This document shows positions 8,337 through 16,788 of a stretch of 64,000 nt of DNA, one piece after another. A model generated the notes under the pieces. The model worked only from the letters and a program-made list of their open reading frames with translations, searched no databases and was not told the DNA's origin. Source of the DNA: Cyanobium sp. AMD-g (lineage in GTDB: Bacteria > Cyanobacteriota > Cyanobacteriia > PCC-6307 > Cyanobiaceae); NCBI RefSeq assembly GCF_024346395.1, contig NZ_JAGQCW010000008.1, forward strand, positions 1 through 64,000, written 5' to 3'. Position 1 is the stretch's first letter, and every line of letters starts with the position of its first letter. Position numbers and translations under genes: made by a program.

Positions 8337-10781
8337 CTACTTCACCCAGATGACGCTGCAGCCGGGGCCCCCATCCCCCTGCTCGGCATCGCTGACCCGC
8401 TCCACCCAGGCCAGGCCGGAGAGCCACTCGCGCAGGCCCCGCTTGAGCTTGCCGGTGCCGATGCCGTGGATCACCCACACCGGCCCGTTGGCGCCCCGCA
8501 AGCGCTCCTCCACCGCCGCCTCGGCCTCGTGCACCCGCAGACCGCGCACGTCCACCGTGTTGCCCTCGGTGCGCACCTCGGGGCCCCGGCTGCCAGGGGA
8601 ACGGCGGCTGCGGATGCGCACCTGGGGCGGTGGCTCGGGGGGGGCGGGTTTCTCACCGTGCAGTCCCTCGATGCCCGCCAGTTCCACCGTGAGCCGCAGC
8701 ACGCCGCAGCGCACCGTGAGCTCGCTGCCCTCCTCCGAAATCGCCAGCACCTCGGCCGCCTTGCCCAGGGCCAGCAGCCGGATGCGATCACCCACCTTGG
8801 GCCGCCAGCCGCCGTGCTCGCGCCGCTCCGGCAGGGGCCGGTGCTGCTGCTGCAGCAGGCGCAGGCGCTGGCCGGCCTGGCGGGCCGTTTCCCCCGCCGT
8901 CCGCCCACCGACCCGCACCTCCTGACCCACCGCGCGAAGGCGCCGGATCAGGCGCCGCACCTCCCCCTGCCCCTCCCGGATCGACAGCTCCAGCCGCTGG
9001 CGGCGCTGCTCCTGCAGTTCCGCCGACTGCTCCTTCTGCTGCGACCAGCGCTGCAGCAGCTCCTCATGCAGCAGCTCGGTGCGGGCCAGCAGGACCGCCG
9101 CCGCTTCGGCCGCCTCCTGCTGGCGCTGGCGCTCCTGTTCCAGCCCCTCGATCACCCGGTTCACATCACCCTCGCCGCCGGGCTCCAGCTGGGCGGCAGC
9201 CGCCGCCAGCACCTCGGGGTCGAGCCCGAGGCGGGAGGCGATCGCCAGGGCATTGCTGCGGCCGGGGATGCCCCACTGCAGCCGGTAGGTGGGCGAAAGC
9301 GTTTCCACATCGAAGGCCACCGAGGCGTTCTCGAAGCGGGAATCGACGTACTTGAGCGCCTTGAGCTCGCCGAAGTGGGTGGTGGCGACGGTGAGGCGGG
9401 CGCGATCGGCGAGGTGGCGCAGCAGGGCGGCGGCCAGGGCACTGCCTTCGGTGGGATCGGTGCCGGCCCCCACCTCATCGAGCAGCACCATGGCCGCCGG
9501 CCCCTCCGCCAGGCCCCCCCCCTCCCCAAGGGCCACGAGGATGCGGGCGATGCGGCGGATGTGGCCGCTGAAGGTGGAGAGGTTCTGCTGCAGCGACTGC
9601 TCGTCGCCGATGTCGGCCAGCACCTGGCCGCACCAGGGCAGCCGCGGAGTGCCGGCGCAGGGCAGGAACAGGCCGGCGCGGGCCATCAGGGCCGCCAGCC
9701 CCAGGCTCTTGAGGGTCACGGTCTTGCCGCCGGTGTTGGGGCCGGTGATCGCCACCACCCGCAGCTCCCGGCCCACGCTGATGCTCACCGGCACCACGGG
9801 CTGGCCGCCCTCCCGCCGTTCCTGCCAGAGCAGCAGCGGATGGCGCAGGTCCCGCAACTCGAACGGGGCGTCAGCCGTCTCGGCCAGCTCGGGCCGCACC
9901 GCCCCAAGCCACTGGCCGTAGCGGGCCCGGGCCAGGCCGGCATCAATCCGCACCAGCACCAGCTGCAGATGGCCGAGGGCGTCGGCCTGCTCGCCCACCA
10001 GGGCGCTGAGTTCGCTGCGCACCTGGCGCTCCAGCTCCCGCTCCTGGGCCTCGGCGTCACGGATGCGGTTGCCCAGGGGAATCACCGCCTGGGGCTCCAC
10101 GTAGACCGTGCTGCCGGAGGCGGAGCTGTCGTGCACCAGGCCGCTCACCTGGGCGGCGGCACCCGCCTTCACCGCCAGCACCGGGCGGCCGCTGCGTTCG
10201 CTCACCACCGTGTCCTGGAGCAGGGAGGCGTAGCGACGCACCAGATCCTGCAGCCGCTCCCGCCGCTCGCTGCGCAGCCCCAGCAACTGGCGCCGCACCG
10301 CCTCCAGCGGCCCACTGGCCCGATCCGCCACCCGGCCGCCCTCCTCCAGACAGAAGTGGAGCCGCTGCTCCAGCTCCGGCAGGGTGCGCAGTTCGGCCAC
10401 CAGGGCGGTGGTGATCGGCCGCAGCTCGGGATCGTCGATCTGGCGCCGCAGCCGCCGCGCCGTGGCCAGGGTGGCCGCCACCGCCAGCAGCTCCTCGCCG
10501 CCGGCGCAGCCCCCCTTGGCACAGAAGGCCACCGTGGCGGCGATGTCCCCGGCCCCCTGCAGGCTGAGGCCCCCCTCGCAGAGGCCATCGAGGGCCAGCA
10601 GCTCTGTGGTTTCCAGCAGCAGACGGCGGCTATCCGCCGGATGGTCCGGCAGGCCGAGGCCGGCGCAGTGGCGGCGGCCGGCGGCGGTGCTGGCAAAGCC
10701 GGCCAGGTGCTCCGCCAGGCGGGGCCACTCCAGCAGCTCCAGGGTGTCCTGATGGATCTCGCTCACAGGGTGTGCGCTCAC
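8337..10781 (-). CDS. mutS2: MutS2 ATPase/endonuclease
   Basis: An 814-residue protein with GTG start overlapping the stop of the upstream glyoxalase gene (GTGA). It has the MutS core/lever region (about 1-310), an ABC-type ATPase with Walker A GPNTGGKT near 345 and Walker B MVLLDEVGAGTDP, a long coiled coil (about 515-620), and a C-terminal Smr nuclease domain containing VDVRGLRVHEAE and WVIHGIGTGKLKRGL. It lacks the MutS mismatch-recognition domain. MutS2 suppresses homologous recombination or rescues collided ribosomes, depending on species. The length is normal. Confidence 0.95.
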   Translation of the reverse strand: MSAHPVSEIHQDTLELLEWPRLAEHLAGFASTAAGRRHCAGLGLPDHPADSRRLLLETTELLALDGLCEGGLSLQGAGDIAATVAFCAKGGCAGGEELLAVAATLATARRLRRQIDDPELRPITTALVAELRTLPELEQRLHFCLEEGGRVADRASGPLEAVRRQLLGLRSERRERLQDLVRRYASLLQDTVVSERSGRPVLAVKAGAAAQVSGLVHDSSASGSTVYVEPQAVIPLGNRIRDAEAQERELERQVRSELSALVGEQADALGHLQLVLVRIDAGLARARYGQWLGAVRPELAETADAPFELRDLRHPLLLWQERREGGQPVVPVSISVGRELRVVAITGPNTGGKTVTLKSLGLAALMARAGLFLPCAGTPRLPWCGQVLADIGDEQSLQQNLSTFSGHIRRIARILVALGEGGGLAEGPAAMVLLDEVGAGTDPTEGSALAAALLRHLADRARLTVATTHFGELKALKYVDSRFENASVAFDVETLSPTYRLQWGIPGRSNALAIASRLGLDPEVLAAAAAQLEPGGEGDVNRVIEGLEQERQRQQEAAEAAAVLLARTELLHEELLQRWSQQKEQSAELQEQRRQRLELSIREGQGEVRRLIRRLRAVGQEVRVGGRTAGETARQAGQRLRLLQQQHRPLPERREHGGWRPKVGDRIRLLALGKAAEVLAISEEGSELTVRCGVLRLTVELAGIEGLHGEKPAPPEPPPQVRIRSRRSPGSRGPEVRTEGNTVDVRGLRVHEAEAAVEERLRGANGPVWVIHGIGTGKLKRGLREWLSGLAWVERVSDAEQGDGGPGCSVIWVK

Positions 10782-11191
10782 CCAGCCGGCGCCAGGGAGA
10801 TGGGGGCCGGGATCGCGGCGGCTCCCACGTTGGAGGGGATGCCGGTGGCGGGCTCGTAGAGCATCTCCAGCCAGTTGCCCTCCGGATCCTGCAGGTAGAA
10901 GGAGGCGGTGCCATCGCGGTGGTCGTGCACCGGTCTCACCCGGTGACCCTCCGCCTCCAGCCGGTCGTGCACCATGTCCACCTCGGCCCTGTCGCTGTAG
11001 TGGAAGGCGAAGTGGGGGCCGGCGGCGGTGTAGCTGGGGCTCAGCAGGGCAATGCCGTCGCCGTTAGCGGGCGACTGCATATAGGCCCAGTCCTGGGCGT
11101 CCCAGGTGAGGCGCAACCCCAGCCCTTCGTAGAAGCGCTTGGCACGTTCCATGTCCTGGACCCGCACCGCCACGTGGCCGAGACGCGTCAT
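10778..11191 (-). CDS. Glyoxalase/VOC-family protein (lactoylglutathione lyase-like)
   Basis: About 137 residues from the ATG at 11191 (MTRLGHVAVRVQDMERAKRF). A start at 11221 would add ten residues. The order GHVAVRV, HFAFHYSD, ASFYLQDPEGNWLEMLYE gives the metal ligands His, His and Glu expected in the beta-alpha-beta-beta-beta fold of glyoxalase I. The likely role is detoxification of methylglycoxal-glutathione adducts (methylglyoxal) in the cytosol. It lies between hemB (44-base gap from its alternative start region) and mutS2, with which it shares a 4-base overlap. Confidence 0.88.
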   Translation of the reverse strand: MTRLGHVAVRVQDMERAKRFYEGLGLRLTWDAQDWAYMQSPANGDGIALLSPSYTAAGPHFAFHYSDRAEVDMVHDRLEAEGHRVRPVHDHRDGTASFYLQDPEGNWLEMLYEPATGIPSNVGAAAIPAPISLAPAG

Positions 11192-11235
11192 GGGAAGGGG
11201 CAGCGACGGATCATTCCCCATTCAAGCGGTGCAGC

Positions 11236-12237
11236 TCAGCCGTCGCGCAGCCACTGGGCGGCGTCGCAGGCGTGGTAGGTGAGGATCAGATCGGCGCCCG
11301 CCCGCTTGAAGCAGAGCAGGGTTTCCAGCACCACCGCCCGCTCGTCGATCCAGCCCCGCTCGGCGGCGGCCTTGACCATGGCGTACTCGCCGCTGACGTT
11401 GTACGCGGCGATCGGCAGCTCGCTTTCACCCCGCAGGCGATGGATGACATCGAGGTAGGCCAGTCCGGGCTTGACCATCAGGATGTCGGCCCCCTCCTGT
11501 TCATCGAGCAGGGCTTCGGTGAGGGCTTCGCGGCCGTTGGCCGGATCCATCTGATAGGTGCTCTTGTCCTTGGGGATGGGCTTGCTGCTCACGGCCCGGG
11601 GGGCGGAATCCAGCGCCTCGCGGAAGGGGCCGTAGTAGGCGGAGGCGTACTTGGCTGTGTAACTGATGATGCCGACGTGCTCGAAGCCCTCCTCGTCGAG
11701 AGCCTCGCGGATCGCCCCCACCCGTCCGTCCATCATGTCGCTGGGGCCGATCAGGTCCGCTCCAGCCCTGGCCTGGGCCACCGCCTGGCGGCAGAGCAGG
11801 CTGATGGTCTCGTCGTTGAGCACCACCCCCTCGGCACTCACGATGCCGTCGTGGCCGTCGCAGGAATAGGGATCAAGGGCGACGTCGGTCATGATCGCCA
11901 TGGCCGGATGCTCCTGCTTGAGCCGCCGGATCGCCCGGGGGATCAGGCCGCCCTCGTTGAAGCACTCGCTGCCGTCCTCGGTCTTGAGGCCATCGGCCAC
12001 CTTGGGAAACAGCACCACGCAGCGAATGCCCAGATCCCAGGCCCGGCCCACCTCCGTCACCAGACCCTCCAGGCTCCAGCGCTGGGCGCCGGGCATGGCT
12101 CCGATCGGTTCGTTGGACGCGCCCTCGTGGACAAACAGCGGGTAGATGAAGTCGGCGGCGCTGAGCTGGAATTCCCGCACCATGGCCCGCAGGGCCGGCG
12201 TGCGACGCAGCCGGCGGGGCCGATAGGTGAGCTCCAT
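11236..12237 (-). CDS. hemB: Delta-aminolevulinic acid dehydratase (porphobilinogen synthase)
   Basis: A 333-residue, full-length HemB. It joins two 5-aminolevulinate molecules into porphobilinogen for haem, chlorophyll and bilins. SYTAKYASAYYGPFR and ILMVKPGLAYLDVI carry the two active-site lysines, the second forming the Schiff base. The metal loop reads DVALDPYSCDGHDG, the Asp-rich magnesium-dependent plant-type form with only one Cys rather than the three-Cys zinc form. It is followed by the glyoxalase and mutS2 in the same direction. Confidence 0.97.
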   Translation of the reverse strand: MELTYRPRRLRRTPALRAMVREFQLSAADFIYPLFVHEGASNEPIGAMPGAQRWSLEGLVTEVGRAWDLGIRCVVLFPKVADGLKTEDGSECFNEGGLIPRAIRRLKQEHPAMAIMTDVALDPYSCDGHDGIVSAEGVVLNDETISLLCRQAVAQARAGADLIGPSDMMDGRVGAIREALDEEGFEHVGIISYTAKYASAYYGPFREALDSAPRAVSSKPIPKDKSTYQMDPANGREALTEALLDEQEGADILMVKPGLAYLDVIHRLRGESELPIAAYNVSGEYAMVKAAAERGWIDERAVVLETLLCFKRAGADLILTYHACDAAQWLRDG

Positions 12238-12258
12238 GGGGCAGATCTGACTGGCCGG

Positions 12259-12264
12259 ATCCTA
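12259..12264 (-). promoter_or_regulatory. Putative -10 (TAGGAT) of hemB
   Basis: On the minus strand TAGGAT ends 21 bases before the hemB ATG at 12237, the same spacing and hexamer seen before the ABC ATPase gene at 7054. It fits the 71-base gap between dnaJ-like and hemB. Confidence 0.4.
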
Positions 12265-12308
12265 CGGAAAGCCCTTCCGGCGCTTGAACGGCGGGCCAGG
12301 TTGGGGGT

Positions 12309-13283
12309 TCAGAGCAGGGCGGCGCTGATCCAGTCCTTGCGGGGATCGACGCTGCGGGCCTGCCGCAGTTGCTCCAGCAGATCCCGCTCCTGGGGGCTGA
12401 GGCTCTCGGGCAGCCTGAGGGTGGGAGTGAACAGCAGGTCGCCCCTGCCGTCCTTCACCGGCCAGCCCTTGCCTTTGAGCCGCAGACTGCGGCCCAGGGT
12501 CATGCCGGGGGGCACCTGAATGGTGGCTTCCCCATCGGGGGTGGCCACCCGCACCTCACCGCCGAGGGCCAGTTCGTCGAGGCTCAAGGGGAGTTCGGCC
12601 CGAAGCTGGTCGCCATCGAGACGCCACACGGGGTGGGGCTGCAGCTTCAGGGTGAGATAGAGGTCGCCGCGGCGCCCGGTGCCGGGCTGCAGATTGCCCT
12701 TGCCCTTGAGCCGCAGGCGGCTGCCGTCCTTGACGCCGGCGGGGATGCGCACCTGCACCCGCTCCTCGTTGACAGCCAGGGTGCGCTCGCAGCCGCGGAA
12801 GGCATCGGCCACCGGCAGGCTGATGGTGGCCTCGGCATCGAGCTGCACCTGGGTGGAGCGTTCGGCCCCGCCGCCACCGAATCCGGAGGGGAAGCCACCG
12901 GGGAAACCGCTGCCGAAGCCGAAACCGCCAGGGGCACCAGCGGCCGCACCCCCACCGAAACGGCCCAGCAGATCATTGATGAAGTCGTCGAAGTTGCCGT
13001 AACGGCCGAAGTCCACATCGACGCCGGGAGCACCACCGCCACCGCCCATCTGGTTCCAGTACTGGCCGAACTGCTCGTAGCGACGGCGCTTCTCGGGATC
13101 GGAAAGCACCTCATAGGCTTCGCTGATCTCCTTGAAACGGGCCTCGGCGGAGGCGTCGTCAGGATTCACATCCGGGTGGTACTGGCGGGCCAGCTTGCGG
13201 AAGGCACGCTTGATGCCATCGGCATCGGTGCCCCTTTCGACTCCAAGAACCTTGAAATAGTCGCGGTACCCGTTAACGCTCAT
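12309..13283 (-). CDS. DnaJ-type co-chaperone without zinc finger (CbpA/DnaJ2-like)
   Basis: A 324-residue protein. The J domain (residues about 7-72) begins [10 protein letters not shown], contains the HPD tripeptide ([10 protein letters not shown]) needed to stimulate DnaK ATPase, and is followed by a Gly/Phe-rich linker (about 85-145). Two beta-rich substrate-binding domains (about 150-320) come next, joined directly without the Cys-rich zinc modules of DnaJ. That places it with CbpA/type II J proteins. It is divergent from the thioredoxin-like gene across a 148-base gap. Confidence 0.92.
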   Translation of the reverse strand: MSVNGYRDYFKVLGVERGTDADGIKRAFRKLARQYHPDVNPDDASAEARFKEISEAYEVLSDPEKRRRYEQFGQYWNQMGGGGGAPGVDVDFGRYGNFDDFINDLLGRFGGGAAAGAPGGFGFGSGFPGGFPSGFGGGGAERSTQVQLDAEATISLPVADAFRGCERTLAVNEERVQVRIPAGVKDGSRLRLKGKGNLQPGTGRRGDLYLTLKLQPHPVWRLDGDQLRAELPLSLDELALGGEVRVATPDGEATIQVPPGMTLGRSLRLKGKGWPVKDGRGDLLFTPTLRLPESLSPQERDLLEQLRQARSVDPRKDWISAALL

Positions 13284-13404
13284 CTCGTCACGCTCATCTC
13301 GCCAGGGCGCCCGTCACCAACCAACCCGGCAATTCTCCCAGTCCTGCTGTGGAATTCACAGGTCCTGGCAGGGCGGAAGCCCGTACGGGCCAGAGGGTGC
13401 GGCC

Positions 13405-13410
13405 TAGATT
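13405..13410 (+). promoter_or_regulatory. Putative -10 (TAGATT) of the thioredoxin-like gene
   Basis: TAGATT ends 21 bases before the ATG at 13432, matching the spacing of the TAGGAT boxes elsewhere in the window. No clear -35 is seen. Confidence 0.35.
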
Positions 13411-13431
13411 TTTGGCCCTGTCCTTCCGTCG

Positions 13432-13911
13432 ATGCGCTTGTTGTCCCCCTCCTGGAAGACCGCCCGGGCAGCGCGGCTACGGTCCCTGCTGCTCACGGGC
13501 GGGCTGCCCACCCTGCTGGGGTGCGCGCTGGTGTTCCACGCCCCTGCCCATGGGGGCCAGGCCGGCGGCTCCACCACCCCGACGCTGGGTGAGGCCCTGG
13601 CGCCCTCCGACAGCGCCCAGATGCAGCTGACCGAGCACCTGCGGCGCATCGGGGCCGTGTTCTACGGCGCCTGGTGGTGCCCGGCCTGCTTCCGCCAGAA
13701 AAGCCTGTTCGGCCAGCAGGCGGGCGATCGGCTGCCCTACGTGGAATGCGACAAGACCAAGGAGGGTCGCGAGCGCTGCCAGGAGGCGGGTATCAAGGCT
13801 TACCCCACCTGGGTCCTGGGCAGCAAACGGGTGGAAGGGGTGCAGACGATCGAGGAGCTGAAGCGCTGGAGCGGTTACGCCAAAACGCCGGCCGGGGGCA
13901 CCACCCCCTGA
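13432..13911 (+). CDS. Membrane-anchored thioredoxin-like protein
   Basis: A 159-residue protein with an N-terminal hydrophobic segment (LRSLLLTGGLPTLLGCALVF). LLGC near residue 31 could be a lipobox. The exported domain carries FYGAWWCPACFRQK, a CPAC redox motif at about 83-86, and AYPTW, the cis-Pro loop of the thioredoxin fold. Two further Cys lie in between (YVECDKTKEGRERC). This arrangement matches the thioredoxin-like domain fused to VKOR in cyanobacteria, here on its own. A role in disulfide exchange in the thylakoid lumen or periplasm is inferred. Confidence 0.82.
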   Translation: MRLLSPSWKTARAARLRSLLLTGGLPTLLGCALVFHAPAHGGQAGGSTTPTLGEALAPSDSAQMQLTEHLRRIGAVFYGAWWCPACFRQKSLFGQQAGDRLPYVECDKTKEGRERCQEAGIKAYPTWVLGSKRVEGVQTIEELKRWSGYAKTPAGGTTP

Positions 13912-14073
13912 GCGGCGCCCTGGCAGGTGTTGGCGCCCGCACGGCGTGCCATCCAACTGCAGCGCAAGTGCGGAAGTCCAGGTAGACGTCCCTGCTGAAT
14001 TTGGTAGAGTCCTTAAACCCATTTCTGCAGAACACTGAAACCTGTCTGGAGCCAATCTCCGCCCCTCAGGGAC

Positions 14074-14418
14074 ATGAAGGAATCAACACTTCCGGTCCGG
14101 GAACCGAAGTTTTCAGCGCCCTTTTTTCAGATCCTCATAAGAGTTGAGGTATTTTTTCAGGATGATTGTTATCCGGGACACCTTTGGGATGTGAGTCGTT
14201 CTGGGGCCTGCATCCGCAGTTTCCGTTCGGTCCCGATGGGATCGCCGGCCCAGATTCGCTTTCACGATCCATCCGACGCTGAGATCGTCGAAGCCAAGGG
14301 AGAACTGATCTGGATCAACCAACTGAGGGGAGCCCACTACTCCGGACTTCGCTTTGAGGAAGGCTTCGACATTTCCCAGACGTTTCTCAGGTTGCTGGTC
14401 AAAACGGACCCGTCCTGA
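14074..14418 (+). CDS. PilZ-domain protein
   Basis: A 114-residue protein with HLWDVSRSGACIRS, the (D/N)xSxxG part of the c-di-GMP-binding PilZ motif, and LRGAHYSGLRFEE, the usual final strand. The upstream RxxxR half is not obvious: the N-terminal segment reads QILIRVEVFF with a single Arg, so nucleotide binding is uncertain. Base composition is visibly lower in GC than neighbouring genes, suggesting later acquisition. It stands alone between the thioredoxin-like gene and a gene-poor stretch (14419-14603) in which I see nothing supported. Confidence 0.75.
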   Translation: MKESTLPVREPKFSAPFFQILIRVEVFFQDDCYPGHLWDVSRSGACIRSFRSVPMGSPAQIRFHDPSDAEIVEAKGELIWINQLRGAHYSGLRFEEGFDISQTFLRLLVKTDPS

Positions 14419-14603
14419 CGCGGAGCTCCCGCACTCCAGGCGAACAGACCAACATGTTTCCAGACATGACTGGGCCGCCTTCGTGTCACATCTGGTCAGA
14501 GAACTCGCCGATCCTTCGTGGTCGATCGCAAGCCAGCCCAGACGGTGAAGGTGGAGGATGGCCCCCCCGAGCTCCGCAATGCCCTTGGTGCACCCGGCAG
14601 GGG

Positions 14604-14909
14604 TCAGCGGCGATACAGTCCCGCCCCGGGAGTCCCGTAGCCCAGGCCGGGGCCCGCTTCTCCGAAACCGGCACCCGGCAACACCCCTGCTCCGGAGGCG
14701 GGTCCACCGACACCACCAGCACCCACCCCGGGTTGGCGGTCAAGCCCAGGACCGGCCGCCCCAAAGCCGGCGCCGGGAGCCACCCCCGCACCGGAGGCCG
14801 GCCCCCCGAGCCCACCGGGATTGGGCCGGGCTTGGCTGGTGCCGGAAAGGGCCGCGGCAACAGCCAGCGCCGCGACCGACATCAGCATGAACTCCTTGGC
14901 GCGTTTCAT
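14604..14909 (-). CDS. Exported Gly/Ala/Pro-rich repeat protein
   Basis: A 101-residue protein with a signal peptide (FMLMSVAALAVAAALSGTSQA, cleavage after QA near residue 27). The mature part is two near-identical units of about 33 residues, each containing GGPASGAGV, PGAGFG and AGPGL. It has almost no charged residues. Function is unknown. The composition suggests a disordered surface or structural protein. It starts four bases inside the end of the DUF2252 remnant. Confidence 0.6.
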   Translation of the reverse strand: MKRAKEFMLMSVAALAVAAALSGTSQARPNPGGLGGPASGAGVAPGAGFGAAGPGLDRQPGVGAGGVGGPASGAGVLPGAGFGEAGPGLGYGTPGAGLYRR

Positions 14910-15217
14910 CGTCGGAGTCGCAGGCGAGAAACTCGTCCTAGCAAGGTCGGCTCCCCATGCCCCCCCGGGGCCGGGGCGGTTCTCTGCCCGTAGGGTCGAT
15001 GGTCTGGGCCCCGGGGGCCGTAGTCGGCGAGGGGGTCCCGATCCAGGTTCGCCAGCACCGACGCCCCCGCCGCCAGCATCACACTGGCCAGGAGCCGTTT
15101 GACGTCCCGTTCGTAGGGGCCCGGCAGGGTCTCGTCGAAGTCGTTGACGCCGAAGACCAGCGTGCGCTCCGGGGAGGCATCGAAACTGAAAGGGCCCTTC
15201 CAGGCCCCATGGGTCAT
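14906..15217 (-). pseudogene. Remnant of a DUF2252 family protein
   Basis: A 103-residue reading frame whose central part, TLVFGVNDFDETLPGPYERD followed by VKRLLASVMLAAG, matches the conserved core of DUF2252 proteins (NDFDE...GPxExDlKRL), which are normally around 400 residues and kinase-like. Both the N-terminal and the long C-terminal parts are missing, and the last third (YGPRGPDHRPYGQRTAPAPG) looks like frame-shifted noise. I take it as a decayed gene rather than a functional short protein. Confidence 0.6.
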
Positions 15218-15239
15218 TTGGGTGACAAGGCTGACCTCA

Positions 15240-15500
15240 CCCCGTCTCCGTTAAGAGTGTCAGGCAGCCACGGGGGCGGCTTGACGGGAGAAACGAACGA
15301 TGTTGTTCGCTGTTACGGGTTCGCTCTTACCGAGCAGGCTTCAGTCACCCTCCTCATGCCCCGTCGAAACCATTGCAGCCCCGGGAAGACGGACCGGCCG
15401 CAGCCGGTGGGTCGGGGCAAGACATGGAGCTGAGCGGAATCGAACCGCTGTCCGAGACACTGGTGTGGACCACCTAGTTCGTCCGAAGACGAGCCTGTTC
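15240..15500 (-). ncRNA. ssrA: tmRNA, permuted two-piece form
   Basis: Read on the minus strand, the acceptor piece comes first and ends at about 15425 with a T-arm GCGGTTCGATTCCGC followed by CAGCTCCA. The coding piece begins afterwards at about 15382 with GGGGCTGCAATGGTTTCGAC. The acceptor stem GGGGCTG pairs with CAGCTCC, so the 3' half is encoded before the 5' half: a circularly permuted gene processed into two RNAs. The tag frame (15310-15260) reads ANNIVRFSRQAAPVAA then TGA. tmRNA with SmpB rescues stalled ribosomes and tags the product for proteolysis. The outer ends are approximate. CCA is not fully encoded. Confidence 0.95.
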
Positions 15501-15544
15501 ATCTTGGCACCTTCGGGCCGCCAGCCGGCAAGCAGCATGGGGGG

Positions 15545-16720
15545 ATGACCACCCCTTCCCCGTTCGACGTCATCGCCGTGGTGCCCCCGGGGCTGGAGGA
15601 GCCGGCGGCAGCTGAACTGGCCGCCCTCGGCGCCCATGAGGTGCGTCCCCTGCGGCGCGCCGTGGGCCTGCGGGCCGATGCGGCCACCTTCTACCGGCTG
15701 CATCTGCAGGCCCGCCTGCCGTTCCGCTTCCTGCGCCAGCTGGCCCGCTTCCCCTGCCGCGGCCGCGGGGAGCTCTACGACGGCGTGCAGCGGGCCGCCG
15801 ACTGGGAGCGCTGGCTGCCGCCCCAGCTGAGCTTCCGGGTGGAGGCCAGCGGCAGTGTGCCGGGACTCACCCACAGCCACTACAGCGCCCTGCAGGTCAA
15901 GAACGCCCTGGTCGACCGTCAGCGCCAGGTGTGGGGATCGCGCTCCTCGGTGGATCTGGACGATCCCGACCTGGTGCTGCACCTGCACCTCAGCCCCGGC
16001 CGACCCGGCGGCAGCGGCCCCGAGGCGGTGCTGAGCCTCGATGGCGGCGGCGCCAGCCTGCACCGGCGCGGCTACCGGGCCGCCATGGGCCTGGCGCCCC
16101 TCAAGGAGAACCTGGCCGCCGGTCTGATCGCCCACACCGGCTGGGACGGCACGGTGCCCCTGGCCGATCCCTTCTGCGGTTCCGGCACCCTGCTGATCGA
16201 GGCCGCCTGCCGCGCCCTCGGCCGCGCCCCTGGCCTGGAGCGCGCCTTCAGCCTGGAGCGCTGGCCCGATTTCGATGCCGCCCTGTGGCAGCGGGAGCGC
16301 CAGGCCGCCCTGGAGCTGGCCCGCCCGTGCCTCCCCGACGGTGAACCCCTGGCGGCCATCGTGGGTCTGGAGCGGGATCCGGCCGTGCTGGCCATGGCCC
16401 GCAGCAACGCGGCGGCGGCCGGCGTGGCCGACTGGGTCGACCTGCAGGAGGGGGACTGCCGCGATTTCCGCCCCCCGGAAACCCCCGGGGTGCTGGTGTG
16501 CAACCCGCCCTACGGGGAGCGGCTCGGCGGCGACGACGACCTGGAGGCGCTCTACGGCGATCTGGGGCGGATGCTGAAGGAGCGCTGCGGCGGCTGGACC
16601 CTGTGGCTGCTGAGCGGCAACCCGGCGCTCACGGGGGCCCTGCGCATGAAGGCCAGCCGCCGGGTGCCGGTGAGCAATGGCGGCATCGACTGCCGCTGGC
16701 TCCGCTACGACATCCGCTGA
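15545..16720 (+). CDS. THUMP-domain rRNA/RNA guanine-N2 methyltransferase (RlmL N-half type)
   Basis: A 391-residue protein. The N-terminal third is a ferredoxin-like/THUMP RNA-binding region. The C-terminal part is a class I SAM methyltransferase with DPFCGSGTLLIEAA near 207 (SAM site) and VCNPPYGERLG near 318 (NPPY catalytic motif for exocyclic amino groups). This matches RlmL/YcbY N-terminal domains, which form m2G2445 in 23S rRNA. The RlmK half is absent, as is common in cyanobacteria. It starts just beyond the tmRNA promoter side, divergently. Confidence 0.9.
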   Translation: MTTPSPFDVIAVVPPGLEEPAAAELAALGAHEVRPLRRAVGLRADAATFYRLHLQARLPFRFLRQLARFPCRGRGELYDGVQRAADWERWLPPQLSFRVEASGSVPGLTHSHYSALQVKNALVDRQRQVWGSRSSVDLDDPDLVLHLHLSPGRPGGSGPEAVLSLDGGGASLHRRGYRAAMGLAPLKENLAAGLIAHTGWDGTVPLADPFCGSGTLLIEAACRALGRAPGLERAFSLERWPDFDAALWQRERQAALELARPCLPDGEPLAAIVGLERDPAVLAMARSNAAAAGVADWVDLQEGDCRDFRPPETPGVLVCNPPYGERLGGDDDLEALYGDLGRMLKERCGGWTLWLLSGNPALTGALRMKASRRVPVSNGGIDCRWLRYDIR

Positions 16721-16788
16721 GGCCGGCTACAGCGACTCCGGGCCAGCGCTGCTAGCGGTGGGTCCTGCCTCCGCCGCCGCCAGCCCCC

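Noticed and set aside
8466-10859. 797-residue open frame antisense to mutS2
   Set aside because: Same high-GC shadow effect. MutS2 motifs are complete on the other strand and this frame has none.
15425-15500. tRNA-like sequence with T-arm
   Set aside because: It is the acceptor half of the permuted tmRNA. No anticodon arm is present and the 5' partner lies just downstream.
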